A DNA stretch of 64,000 nt, from positions 1-64,000 of the forward strand of contig JASGFF010000003.1 in the NCBI GenBank assembly GCA_047605685.1, written 5' to 3'. This stretch comes from JAUASV01 sp047605685 (lineage in GTDB: Bacteria > Actinomycetota > Actinomycetes > Actinomycetales > Microbacteriaceae). The position numbers were made by a program, and so were the translations under genes. Positions within the stretch are counted from its first letter, which is position 1; each line of letters starts with the position of its first letter. The notes beneath the pieces are model-generated. The model had not been told where the DNA came from. It saw only the letters and a program-made list of their open reading frames with translations, and did not search any database. This document shows positions 22,179-30,981 of the stretch, piece by piece.

Positions 22179-23345
22179 ATGCGCCCGCCCCGCTTCTGCC
22201 CGCCGTGGTCTCGGCCGTCGCTGCGCTCCGAGCGCCTCGCCGCGACGCTGCTGCTCGCCGCCGCGGCGATCGGCCTCGCGCTCGCGAACTCGCCGCTGGC
22301 CGCCGCGGCGCTCGCGGCGCGCGACGCCCGCTGGGGCCCCGAGAGCCTCGAGCTCAGCACGGCGCAGTGGATCAGCGACGGCCTGCTGGCGGTGTTCTTC
22401 CTCGTCGCCGCGATCGAGCTCGGGCACGAGCTGCGCCTCGGCGAGCTGAGCAGTCCCGCCCGCGCCCTGCGGCCGGCCATCGCGGCCGGCTGCGGCGTGC
22501 TCGTGCCCGCGCTGCTCTACCTGGCGCTCGCCGCCGGCTCCGGCGAGGCCAGCGGATGGCCCATCCCCACGGCCACCGACGTGGCGTTCGCCCTCGGCGT
22601 CCTCGCCCTGCTCGGCCGCGGCCTGCCCGCGGGCATCCGCGCCTTCGTGCTCGCCCTCGCCGTGCTCGACGACCTCATCGCGATCCTCGTCATCGCCGTG
22701 CTGTTCACCGATCGGGTCGACGTCGTCGATCTGGTGCTCGCCGCGCTCTGCCTGCTCGGCGTCGGCGTGCTGTCCCGGGTGCCCGAGCCGTGGCTGCAGC
22801 CGGTGACGGCGGTGCTCGCTCTGGTCGTCTGGTACCTCGTGCACGACTCGGGCGTGCACGCCACGATCGCCGGGGTCGCCGTGGGGCTCGTGCTGCCGCG
22901 GCGCGGTGCGGCCCGGCTGCGGCACGCGCTCGAGCCCTGGGTGAACGGCGGCGTGCTGCCGCTCTACGCGCTCTCGGCGGCGATGGTCGCCATCCCCGCG
23001 GTCGGGCTCGGCGGGCTCTCGGCGCCGTTCTGGGCGATCCTGCTGGCGCTGCCGATCGGCAAGCTGCTCGGCATCTCGGCGGGGGCCTGGCTCGGCGCCG
23101 CCGTGCAGCAGCGCCGGCTGCGTCCCCGGGTGTCGGTCCTCGAGCTCCTCGCCGTCGGCGCGCTCGGTGGCGTCGGCTTCACCGTCTCGCTGCTGCTGGC
23201 CGAGCTCGCCTTCGCCGAGGAGCCCCGGTTGCGCGCCGAGGCGACCCTCGCCGTGCTCGCAGGCTCGAGCGTCGGGATGCTCGCCGGCGGCCTGCTCGTC
23301 GCCGCGCTCGCCCGCCGCGTCCGACGCGGCGACGACGGACGCTGA
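22179..23345 (+). CDS. nhaA: Na+/H+ antiporter NhaA
   Basis: The 388-residue inner-membrane antiporter has about twelve spans. The ion-binding residues are clear: Asp134 in PTATDVAFALG and the Asp164-Asp165 pair in VLDDLIAI, almost the same positions as Asp133/163/164 in the E. coli protein. It exports Na+ in exchange for H+ and helps pH and salt tolerance. Start 22179 is chosen for the -10 spacing; an in-frame ATG at 22167 would add four residues. Divergent from the FMN lipoprotein operon. Confidence 0.93.
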   Translation: MRPPRFCPPWSRPSLRSERLAATLLLAAAAIGLALANSPLAAAALAARDARWGPESLELSTAQWISDGLLAVFFLVAAIELGHELRLGELSSPARALRPAIAAGCGVLVPALLYLALAAGSGEASGWPIPTATDVAFALGVLALLGRGLPAGIRAFVLALAVLDDLIAILVIAVLFTDRVDVVDLVLAALCLLGVGVLSRVPEPWLQPVTAVLALVVWYLVHDSGVHATIAGVAVGLVLPRRGAARLRHALEPWVNGGVLPLYALSAAMVAIPAVGLGGLSAPFWAILLALPIGKLLGISAGAWLGAAVQQRRLRPRVSVLELLAVGALGGVGFTVSLLLAELAFAEEPRLRAEATLAVLAGSSVGMLAGGLLVAALARRVRRGDDGR

Positions 23346-23401
23346 GCCCGGCCCCGGGCCCGCCGCCCCGGAGTCCGGCCGGGCCGCCCATACTGGAGGG
23401 C

Positions 23402-24502
23402 ATGCGGACCGTCGGCGTCGAGGAGGAGTTCCTGCTCGTCGATCCCGGCACCGGCGCGCCGTCCGCCGCGGCCGTCGCGCTCACCGAGCTCGCCGCCGAG
23501 GACGAGGACGCCCCGCTGCAGTTCGAGCTGCAGCAGGAGATGATCGAGACGGCGACGCGGCCGTTCCGACGCATCGACGAGCTGCACGCGGCGATCGCGC
23601 ACGGACGACGGCGCGTCGACGACGCGGCCCGCGCCGGCGGCGCCCGCGCGGTCGCCCTCGGCACCTCGCCGCTGGCCTGGACGACGCACACGGCGCCCCG
23701 GCCGCGCTACGGGGAGATGCTGCGCCGCTACCGCCGGGTCACCGCCCGCACGCTCACCTGCGGCATGCACGTGCACGTCGCCATCGACTCCCGCGCCGAG
23801 GGCGTCGCCGTGCTCGACCGCATCCGGGTCTGGCTGCCGGTGCTCGTCGCCCTCACCGCCAACTCGCCGTTCGAGGGCGGCGAGGACACCGGGCTGCAGA
23901 GCTTCCGGCGCATCGCCTGGGGGGCGTGGCCATCATCCGGCCCGCTCGAGGTGCTCGGCGACATCGCGACCCTGGACCGGCTCGAGCGGGACGCGCTCGG
24001 CACCGGCGTGCTGCTCGACCGGGGGATGTTCTACTTCGACGCGCGGCTGTCGCGCTCCCAGCCGACGGTGGAGGTGCGGGTCGCCGACGTCTGCCTGGCC
24101 TCGGCCGATGCCGCCGTGATCGCCGCCGTGGTGCGCGGCCTCGTCGACGTCGCGGCGACGGACGCGGCGTCCGGCCGTCCCGCGCCCGCGGTGCCCGCGC
24201 TCGCCCTGCGGCTGGCGAGCTGGCAGGCGGCCACCGAGGGGCTGCGCTCGGTGCTCGTGCATCCGCTCACCGGGGCGCCCGCTCCCGCCGCCGAGGTCGT
24301 CGGCGCGCTCGGCGAGGCCGTCGCCGCCGCCCTGGCCCGCTCGGGCGACGAGGAGCTCGTGACGCGCGGCCTCGCCGAGATCCTGGCACGCGGCTCGGGG
24401 GCGGACTGGCAGCGGGCGCGCTTCGTCGAGACCGCCTCGCTGCGCGAGGTGGTGCTCGCCGCGGCCGACCAGACCCGCAGCGAGGACGCGCCGCGGCGCT
24501 GA
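23402..24502 (+). CDS. Carboxylate-amine ligase, glutamate-cysteine ligase type 2 family (YbdK-like)
   Basis: The 366-residue protein begins RTVGVEEEFLLVD, the GCS2/YbdK signature, and has the metal and ATP-site stretch LTCGMHVHVAI, then TANSPFEGGEDTG. Members join a carboxylate to an amine with ATP. E. coli YbdK has weak glutamate-cysteine ligase activity, but many actinobacterial members have no proven role. The ATG has GGAGGG directly upstream. The substrate is therefore left open. Confidence 0.88.
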   Translation: MRTVGVEEEFLLVDPGTGAPSAAAVALTELAAEDEDAPLQFELQQEMIETATRPFRRIDELHAAIAHGRRRVDDAARAGGARAVALGTSPLAWTTHTAPRPRYGEMLRRYRRVTARTLTCGMHVHVAIDSRAEGVAVLDRIRVWLPVLVALTANSPFEGGEDTGLQSFRRIAWGAWPSSGPLEVLGDIATLDRLERDALGTGVLLDRGMFYFDARLSRSQPTVEVRVADVCLASADAAVIAAVVRGLVDVAATDAASGRPAPAVPALALRLASWQAATEGLRSVLVHPLTGAPAPAAEVVGALGEAVAAALARSGDEELVTRGLAEILARGSGADWQRARFVETASLREVVLAAADQTRSEDAPRR

Positions 24503-24748
24503 GAGAGCGCCCGGCGATCGTGCTCGGCGGCCCCGCGATGCCCGCGATGTTACGTTTTTGTAAAGCACCCTTACGAAGATGGACAGCGAGGGGGTCAGTA
24601 AGGTTCACTAACTAATGGCTTCGGTCCGGCCACCTGGTTCGGCTACGGCGGTAGTCCCGGCACTCCCTCGATCCGTCGAGACGGGAGGCGCTGGCGCAAT
24701 ACCCGGAACGTGACGCGCTTCCGGATAAATCGACCAGTTAGGAAACCA
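24503..24748 (+). promoter_or_regulatory. Control region of the amino-sugar operon, with a ROK-type operator candidate
   Basis: This 246-bp gap is locally AT-richer around 24549-24615. GTAAGGTTCACTAAC (24598-24612) matches GTAAGGTTTACAAAC at 33855-33869 in 13 of 15 positions. A weaker TTTGTAA...TTACGAA pair lies at about 24556-24576. The ROK repressor encoded in the operon is the likely ligand. No RNA gene was recognised. A TTAGGAAACC ribosome binding site precedes 24749. Confidence 0.5.
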
Positions 24749-25993
24749 ATGAGTACCCCCCTTCGCTTCGGGGCGATCATCGCCACCACAGCAGCACTGT
24801 CTCTCGGTCTCAGCGCCTGCGGGTTCAGCAACTCCACCAGCAGCTCCGACGACGCCACCACTCTGAGCCTCCTTGTGCCGATCTACTCGGACAACACCAA
24901 GGGGCTTTGGGAGGATGTGATCTCCGGCTTCGAGGACGAGAACCCCGACATCACCGTCAACCTCGAGGTGCAGTCGTGGGACGACCTCACCGACGTCGTC
25001 ACCACCGAGGTGCAGGCCGGCGAGGCGCCCGACATCTACAACGGCGGCCCTTTCACCGGCTTCGTCGCCGATGACCTTCTCTACCCCGTGGAGGACGTCG
25101 TGTCGGCCGACACCCTCGCCGACTTCCAGTCGTCGTTCGTGGACAACGCCTCCGTCGACGGCGTGCAGTACGGCCTCCCGCTGATCGCCTCGGCGCGGAC
25201 GCTGTTCATCAACGAGGACCTGTTCGCCCAGGCCGGCCTCACCGAGGCGCCCACGACCTGGGACGAGCTGCTCAGCGACGCCGAGGCGATCTCGGCCCTC
25301 GGCGACGACATCTACGGTTACGGCATGCCGCTCGGTTCCGAGGAGGCCCAGGCCGAGACCGCGATCTGGTTCTACGGCGGTGGCGGCGGCTACGGCGATG
25401 CCGACGAGATCACGATCGACACCGAGGAGAACCTGGAGGCGGCCACCTTCATGCAGAAGATGATCGACGCCGGCGTGACCGAGCCGGACGCCGGCTCCAC
25501 CGACCGCACCGGCCTCATCGATGTGTTCATCCAGGGCAAGATCGGCATGATCGAGGCGCTGCCGCCGACCGTCGCCCAGATTGCCTCCGACAACCCCGAT
25601 CTGAACTACTCGCTCGCGTCGATCCCGACCGAGGACGGCTCCTCGTTCACCCTCGGCGTCGCTGACCACCTGATGGCCTTCAAGAACGACGGCGACAAGC
25701 AGGAGGCGATCACGAAGTTCTTCGACTACTTCTACTCCACTGACACCTACGTCAACTGGGTCGAGACCGAGGGCTTCCTGCCGACGACCATCTCCGGTGG
25801 AGAGGCGATGGCTGACAACGCCGACCTCGCACCGTTCCTGGCGGCACTGCCCGATGCGGTCTTCTACCCGAGCACGAACGCCAAGTGGGATGCCGCTACC
25901 GCGGCGATCCAGAGCCTGATCGGCGAGATCGCCCAGGGCGAGGATCCGGCGGATGTCCTCGCCGATATCCAGGCCAAGGTCGACGAGAGCTGA
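24749..25993 (+). CDS. Sugar ABC transporter substrate-binding lipoprotein (family 1), amino-sugar operon
   Basis: The 414-residue exported protein has a lipoprotein signal ending ALSLGLSAC. The body is that of a family 1 solute-binding protein, with YGLPLIASARTLFINEDLFAQAGL and the usual FFDYFYSTDTYVNW near the end. It delivers a sugar to the two permeases encoded next. Operon partners nagB and a ROK kinase point to glucosamine, N-acetylglucosamine or a short chitin oligomer. ATG 24749 was chosen for its AGGAAAC site. Confidence 0.9.
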   Translation: MSTPLRFGAIIATTAALSLGLSACGFSNSTSSSDDATTLSLLVPIYSDNTKGLWEDVISGFEDENPDITVNLEVQSWDDLTDVVTTEVQAGEAPDIYNGGPFTGFVADDLLYPVEDVVSADTLADFQSSFVDNASVDGVQYGLPLIASARTLFINEDLFAQAGLTEAPTTWDELLSDAEAISALGDDIYGYGMPLGSEEAQAETAIWFYGGGGGYGDADEITIDTEENLEAATFMQKMIDAGVTEPDAGSTDRTGLIDVFIQGKIGMIEALPPTVAQIASDNPDLNYSLASIPTEDGSSFTLGVADHLMAFKNDGDKQEAITKFFDYFYSTDTYVNWVETEGFLPTTISGGEAMADNADLAPFLAALPDAVFYPSTNAKWDAATAAIQSLIGEIAQGEDPADVLADIQAKVDES

Positions 25994-26039
25994 TCCGGTC
26001 GACCTGCTGGGAATCGACGGCACGGGAGGAATGCGGCTC

Positions 26040-27011
26040 ATGGCTCGGGAACTGATCTCCGTGGGGGCGACCAGGCGCCCCCACGGAGCGGGCAACACGG
26101 CGACCGGGTCGCGAGTCGGCAGATCTTCCCGGGGGCGGCGCGGGCGGGACATCCTGTCCGCGCTGCCCTGGATCGGTCCGGCGCTCGTGCTCATCGCGGT
26201 GGTGGTGGCCTACCCCGCCGGCCTGATGATCTACAACTCCACCCGGGACATCAGTCAATCGGGCATCGACCGGGGCGGCGTGGGCCTGGAGAACTACCTC
26301 ACGCTGTTCCGTTTCGACTCCTTCGGCGGCGTCGTGCTGCGGACGCTGTTCTGGGTCGTCATCGTGGTCGCACTCACCGTGCTGCTCTCGCTCGCGCTGG
26401 CTCAGCTGCTCAACAAGGCCTTCCCGGGGCGGCAGCTCGTACGAGCCGCTGTGATAATCCCCTGGGCGTCCTCGGTGGTGATGACCACGCTCGTCGTCTA
26501 CTACGGGCTGGATCCCTACTACGGCGTCATCAACGAGCTGCTGGTCGATCTCGGCGTCATCGACTCGCCGATCGGCTGGACCAAAAGCGTCGTGCCGGCG
26601 TTCTCGTGGGCGGTCGCGGTCGCGGTGTTCGTCTCGCTGCCGTTCACCACCTACACGATCCTGGCGGGTCTGCAGACGATCCCGGCGGAGGTCATGGAGG
26701 CCGCTCGGATGGACGGGGCCGGCGCGGCGCGCAGCTACCTGCACATCGTGCTGCCACAGCTGCGGCCCGCACTGGCCATCGCGACCCTGGTCAACATCAT
26801 CAACGTCTTCAATTCGCTGCCGATCCTGAAGGTCATGACCGGCTCCATCCCGGGATACGGCGCCGATACGATCATGACCCTCATTTTCAAGTACATTCAG
26901 ACCGAGCACAGACTCGACGTCGCCAGCGCACTGAGCGTCGTCGGCTTCGCGATCGTGCTCGTGATCGTCGCGGTGTATCTGTGGGTCGTCAAGCCGACGC
27001 GGGAGGATTGA
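26040..27011 (+). CDS. Sugar ABC transporter permease (MalF-like), amino-sugar operon
   Basis: The 323-residue protein has a basic N-terminal tail and six spans. The cytoplasmic EAA loop reads EAARMDGAGAARSYLHIVLPQLRP, which docks the ATPase. The ATG at 26040 lies nine bases after GGAGGA; the in-frame ATG at 26031 abuts that site and is less likely. Forms the membrane channel with the next gene. Confidence 0.9.
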   Translation: MARELISVGATRRPHGAGNTATGSRVGRSSRGRRGRDILSALPWIGPALVLIAVVVAYPAGLMIYNSTRDISQSGIDRGGVGLENYLTLFRFDSFGGVVLRTLFWVVIVVALTVLLSLALAQLLNKAFPGRQLVRAAVIIPWASSVVMTTLVVYYGLDPYYGVINELLVDLGVIDSPIGWTKSVVPAFSWAVAVAVFVSLPFTTYTILAGLQTIPAEVMEAARMDGAGAARSYLHIVLPQLRPALAIATLVNIINVFNSLPILKVMTGSIPGYGADTIMTLIFKYIQTEHRLDVASALSVVGFAIVLVIVAVYLWVVKPTRED

Positions 27012-27012
27012 C

Positions 27013-27900
27013 ATGACTTCGCAGTCCCTGGCCCCGGAACGACCGCGCCGCCGCCGCTACACCGCCGATCAGATCCCCGTCTCCCGCGTGGTGGTGAGGA
27101 TGCTCGTCGGCCTGCTCGTCGTCGCGATCTTCGTGGCCCCGTACGGGCTCATGTTGATCAGCTCGTTGAAATCGAAGAGTGCGATCCTCAAGGTGCCGCC
27201 GGTCTTCTGGCCGGAGGAGTGGCACTTGGACAACTACATCGCGATGTGGTCGACCCCGGAGACGCCCCTGGCACAGAACCTGATCTCGACGATCGTGATC
27301 GCCGGATGCGCGACCGCGCTCGTCCTGCTTGCGGCGGTGCCGGCGGCGTACTACACCGCACGGTTCCGCTTCCCCGGCCGGATCGCGTTTCTCTTCATCG
27401 TGATCGTGACCCAGATGCTTCCCCCGGCGCTGCTCACCTCCGGCCTGTTCCGTGAGTTCCAGTCGTTCGGGCTGAACAACACCTGGACCGCGATGATCCT
27501 CGTGAACGCGGCGTTCAACCTGTCCTTCGCGGTGTGGATCCTGCACAGCTTCTTCGCCGCGGTGCCGCGAGAGATCGATGAGGCGGCGCAGATCGACGGC
27601 GCGGGCGTGCTCAGCGTGCTGTGGCGGATCAACCTTCCCCTGGTCTGGCCCGGGCTGGTCACCGCGGTGGTCTTCACCTTTGTGGCCTGCTGGAACGAGT
27701 TCGCGGCTTCGCTCGTGATCCTCTCCAGCGCCGGCAACCAGCCGCTCTCGGTCGCTCTGACCAAGTTCGTCGGCCAGTACGCCACCAGTTGGCACTACGT
27801 GTTCGGAGTCTCCATCATCGCCATCGTCCCCGTCGTCGTCCTCTTCCTGCTCATCGAGAAACGGCTCGTCGGCGGGCTCACCGCGGGGAGCGTCAAGTGA
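27013..27900 (+). CDS. Sugar ABC transporter permease (MalG-like), amino-sugar operon
   Basis: The 295-residue six-span protein has the EAA loop EAAQIDGAGVLSVLWRINLP and the common MalG-type end RLVGGLTAGSVK. It starts one base after the preceding stop and its own stop overlaps the ROK regulator start. No ATPase gene is in the operon; a shared MsiK-type ATPase is inferred. Confidence 0.92.
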   Translation: MTSQSLAPERPRRRRYTADQIPVSRVVVRMLVGLLVVAIFVAPYGLMLISSLKSKSAILKVPPVFWPEEWHLDNYIAMWSTPETPLAQNLISTIVIAGCATALVLLAAVPAAYYTARFRFPGRIAFLFIVIVTQMLPPALLTSGLFREFQSFGLNNTWTAMILVNAAFNLSFAVWILHSFFAAVPREIDEAAQIDGAGVLSVLWRINLPLVWPGLVTAVVFTFVACWNEFAASLVILSSAGNQPLSVALTKFVGQYATSWHYVFGVSIIAIVPVVVLFLLIEKRLVGGLTAGSVK

Positions 27901-29072
27901 CCTCCTTCGAGATCCAGGGCCGATCGGGCGCGGCGGGCCGGCACGGTCGTCTGATGGGCCGGGCGCTGCGCCCCCAGTTCAAGGTTCTGCCCGAGGACGC
28001 GCGCGGGCACAACCGTGCCCTTGTGCTGCAGACGCTCTACCGAGAGCACTCACTCTCCCGCGCCGACATCGCTCGCCAGACCGGGTTGACTCGGGTGACG
28101 ATCTCCGACCTGGTCGCCGAGCTCATCGGCGAGAGCCTGGTGATCGAGACCGGGCAGAGGGAAGAGGCCAGGCCGGGCAAGCCGGCGACCATGCTCGAGA
28201 TCAGCCGTTCGGCGTTCCAGATCATCGGCATCGACCTCTCGCCGCACGACTCGTTCCGCGGCAGCGTGCTGGATATCGACGGGCGACTCGTCGAACGCCG
28301 GGAGGTGCCGCTCGAGGCCGCCACCGGGGCGAAGGTCACCGAACTGGTGATGGCCTTGATCGCGGAGCTCATCGCCAGCGCGACGCTGCCGATCCTCGGC
28401 ATCGGCATCGGCTCGCCCGGCATCGTGGACCTCGACGGCGTCGTGCTCTCGGCCCCCAACCTCGGATGGATGGATGAGCCGCTCCAGCGCACGATCGAGG
28501 AGCGCTTCCAGGTTCCGGTGATCGTCGCGAACGACGCGAACGTGGCGACGCTCGCCGAGCACAGCTTCGGCTCGGGTCAGAGCGACATGCTCCTGGTCAA
28601 GGTCGGCCACGGTGTCGGCGCGGGCCTGGTCGTCGACGGCTCGACCGTGCACGGCAGTCGTTTCGCCGCCGGGGAGATCGGCCACGTGGTGGTGGGCACC
28701 GACGGCGGCCCGGCGTGCGCCTGCGGCAAGCACGGCTGCCTCGAGGCGTGGGTCGCCGCGCCGCGGCTCGAGGCGGCACTCGCCGACGCGTCGACGGCCG
28801 AGGCCTCAGCGGTGCTCCGGAAGGCGGGCGGACGGCTGGGCATCGCCCTGGCGCCGATCGTCGGCGCGCTCAACCTCGCGGAGATCGTGCTGAGCGGCCC
28901 GGTAGCGTTGCTGGGGGGCAGTTTCCTGCGAGCGACCGAGATGACGCTGCGCAAGCGCACCAGTGCCGAGTTCCACGGCCAGCTGACGGTGCGCCTGAGC
29001 ATGCTCGGCGACGACATCGTCATGCGGGGGGCGGCCGCTATCGTCCTGGCCTCCTGTCTCGGGGTCTCCTGA
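27897..29072 (+). CDS. ROK family transcriptional repressor (NagC/Mlc-like)
   Basis: The 391-residue protein carries an N-terminal winged helix (about 40-100: RALVLQTLYREHSLSRADIARQ) followed by a ROK sugar-sensing domain. It has IGIGSPGIVDLDG, GEIGHVVVG and the zinc motif CACGKHGCLE. The kinase-type phosphate motif is degenerate (GIDLSPHDS), as in regulators that bind sugar but do not phosphorylate it. The GTG start overlaps the permease stop (GTGA); an ATG at 27954 is an alternative. Probably controls this operon through the site at about 24598. Confidence 0.88.
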   Translation: MTSFEIQGRSGAAGRHGRLMGRALRPQFKVLPEDARGHNRALVLQTLYREHSLSRADIARQTGLTRVTISDLVAELIGESLVIETGQREEARPGKPATMLEISRSAFQIIGIDLSPHDSFRGSVLDIDGRLVERREVPLEAATGAKVTELVMALIAELIASATLPILGIGIGSPGIVDLDGVVLSAPNLGWMDEPLQRTIEERFQVPVIVANDANVATLAEHSFGSGQSDMLLVKVGHGVGAGLVVDGSTVHGSRFAAGEIGHVVVGTDGGPACACGKHGCLEAWVAAPRLEAALADASTAEASAVLRKAGGRLGIALAPIVGALNLAEIVLSGPVALLGGSFLRATEMTLRKRTSAEFHGQLTVRLSMLGDDIVMRGAAAIVLASCLGVS

Positions 29073-29149
29073 GCGGCCGCGTCAGCATTCGTTCGGGGGG
29101 CACGACCGGACCGCGAGCTCCGCGGGATCGGTGGAAATAGGAGAGCGTT

Positions 29150-30064
29150 GTGAGAATCGGAATAGACATCGGCGGCAGCAAGACCGAGGCGGTCGTCGTC
29201 GACGTCGACGGCAGCATCTCGGCACGTGCACGTCTGGTGACCTGCGCCGGCGCCGCAGGAGTCATCGGCAGTGCTCGTGCCGCCATCCTGGCGATGTCGG
29301 AGCAGTCGGGGGTGCCGGTCGAGCAGTTCGCCTCGATCGGGATCGGCATCCCCGGTGCCGTCGACTCCGCAACGGGGGTGGTGTCGCATGCCCGCAACCT
29401 CGGGGTATCGCGACTGGAGCTGGCCGCCCACCTGGGCGACATCACCCCCGCACCGATCCGCGTCGAGAACGACGTGAACGCCGCCGCGGTCGGGGCCTAT
29501 CACCATCTCGGCGGCAGCGCGATCCATTCCCTCGGCTATCTCAACCTGGGCACCGGGCTCGCAGCCGGCATCGTGCTCGCGGGGGAGGTCTGGCGCGGCG
29601 CCTTCGGCACCGCCGGCGAGATCGGTCACATCATCATCGACCGCGCCGGTGGGGTCGACGAGACCGGACAACCGGCCGACCTGGAGATGGTCGCCTCGGG
29701 ATCGGCGATCGCCCGACAGTGGGGTTCCTCCGAGCCGAGTGCGACGATCGGGCTCTTCGACGCCGCAGACCGCGGTGACGAGCCGGCGCTGCGGATCGCG
29801 ACCAGTCTCGTGAACGGCGTCGCGGACGCCGTCCGCATCCTCGTGCTGACCCTCGACATGCAGACCGTCGTGATCGGCGGTGGCCTCAGCCGCCTCGGAC
29901 CGCGACTCATCGAGCCGGTGCGTCGGCGCTTCGCCGAATGGAACTCGGAATCCTCCTTCATCGACTCCCTCCGGCTGCAGGAACGGGTCGTTGTTCTCGA
30001 GTCGGAGGTGCCGGTCGCGGCGCTCGGCGCCGCGTACCTGGGAGGAACCGGGTGGCAGAGGTAG
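29150..30064 (+). CDS. ROK family sugar kinase (probable glucosamine/N-acetylglucosamine kinase)
   Basis: The 304-residue protein has the phosphate motif IGIDIGGSKTEAVVV, ENDVNAAAVGAY with the catalytic Asp, and GEIGHIIIDRAG. The Cys-rich zinc motif of most ROK kinases is absent. As the next gene is nagB, the product should be an amino-sugar 6-phosphate. The GTG start follows AGGAG. Its end overlaps nagB by 13 bases. Whether the substrate is glucosamine or N-acetylglucosamine cannot be told. Confidence 0.85.
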   Translation: MRIGIDIGGSKTEAVVVDVDGSISARARLVTCAGAAGVIGSARAAILAMSEQSGVPVEQFASIGIGIPGAVDSATGVVSHARNLGVSRLELAAHLGDITPAPIRVENDVNAAAVGAYHHLGGSAIHSLGYLNLGTGLAAGIVLAGEVWRGAFGTAGEIGHIIIDRAGGVDETGQPADLEMVASGSAIARQWGSSEPSATIGLFDAADRGDEPALRIATSLVNGVADAVRILVLTLDMQTVVIGGGLSRLGPRLIEPVRRRFAEWNSESSFIDSLRLQERVVVLESEVPVAALGAAYLGGTGWQR

Positions 30065-30825
30065 TCATCGTCGACTCGGCGGAGTCGGGGGGCCGGCTCG
30101 CCGCGGAGGCGATCGCCGACCAGGTGTGTCGCAAGGCTGACACCGTTCTGGGCCTCGCCACCGGTTCGACGCCGCTGACGATCTGGGCGGCACTGCGCGA
30201 ACTGCGACTGGACCTGTCGGCTGTGCGCGGATTCGCTCTCGACGAGTATGTCGGGTTGCCGTCCGAGCACCCGCAGAGCTATCGATCCGTGATCAGCCGC
30301 GAGGTGGTGGAGCCGCTCGGCCTCACCCCCGAGCTGGTGCGGGTGCCCGGCGACGACGCCGGAGCTCTTGAGAGCGCCGGTGAACGCTATGAGGCGGCGC
30401 TGGTGCTGGCCGGCGGCGTGGATCTGCAGGTCCTCGGCATCGGGGCGACCGGGCACATCGGTTTCAACGAGCCCGGTTCCTCGCTCGCCTCGTTGACCCG
30501 GGTCAAGACCCTCACCCGGAAGACCCGGAGCGACAACTCGCGTTTCTTCGACTCGATCGATGAGGTTCCGCGGCATTGCCTGACCCAGGGCCTCGGCACG
30601 ATCCTGCGTGCCCGGCACCTGGTGCTGCTGGCTTACGGCGAGGCCAAGGCGACCGCGGTCGCGGCCGCCCTCGAGGGTCCGGTCTCGGCCTCCACACCCG
30701 GCTCGGTGGTGCAGCTTCACCCTCACGTGAGCGTCATCCTCGATGAGGCGGCGGCGTCTCGGCTGCGATATGCCGACTACTACCGGGATGCCTGGGCCGG
30801 CCGATTCCCCTGGGAGCGCCTCTAA
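30052..30825 (+). CDS. nagB: Glucosamine-6-phosphate deaminase
   Basis: The 257-residue enzyme turns glucosamine-6-phosphate into fructose-6-phosphate and ammonia. It has GLATGSTPLTIW for phosphate, FALDEYVGLP with the catalytic Asp, GIGATGHIGFNEPGSS, and TRKTRSDNSRFF. The GTG was chosen because GGAGGAACC lies upstream; this makes it overlap the kinase gene. A strong hairpin lies 110 bases downstream. Confidence 0.95.
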   Translation: MAEVVIVDSAESGGRLAAEAIADQVCRKADTVLGLATGSTPLTIWAALRELRLDLSAVRGFALDEYVGLPSEHPQSYRSVISREVVEPLGLTPELVRVPGDDAGALESAGERYEAALVLAGGVDLQVLGIGATGHIGFNEPGSSLASLTRVKTLTRKTRSDNSRFFDSIDEVPRHCLTQGLGTILRARHLVLLAYGEAKATAVAAALEGPVSASTPGSVVQLHPHVSVILDEAAASRLRYADYYRDAWAGRFPWERL

Positions 30826-30938
30826 CTTCTTCGGGGGCTCCCATCGTTATCGGCCGCGGGGGTTGCTCGTGTTTGTCGCGGGCGTCTCGAAACGGTTCTC
30901 GCGCTCCATCGTCGCCGAGCCCACATGCTGGCAGACGG

Positions 30939-30973
30939 CTGTGGCCCGCCCGGCGTCGCCGGGCGGGCCACAG
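30939..30973. terminator. Perfect 16-bp hairpin between nagB and the YdcF-Ig gene
   Basis: Arms 30939-30954 and 30958-30973 are exact reverse complements with a 3-base loop. The position between convergent genes, nine bases after the YdcF-Ig stop, fits a bidirectional terminator. The rest of the 156-bp gap holds nothing recognisable. Confidence 0.8.
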
Positions 30974-30981
30974 TGGGGGAA

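Noticed and set aside
24503..24748. Search for a riboswitch or tRNA in the gap before the amino-sugar operon
   Set aside because: Only operator-like repeats were seen; no cloverleaf or known aptamer consensus.
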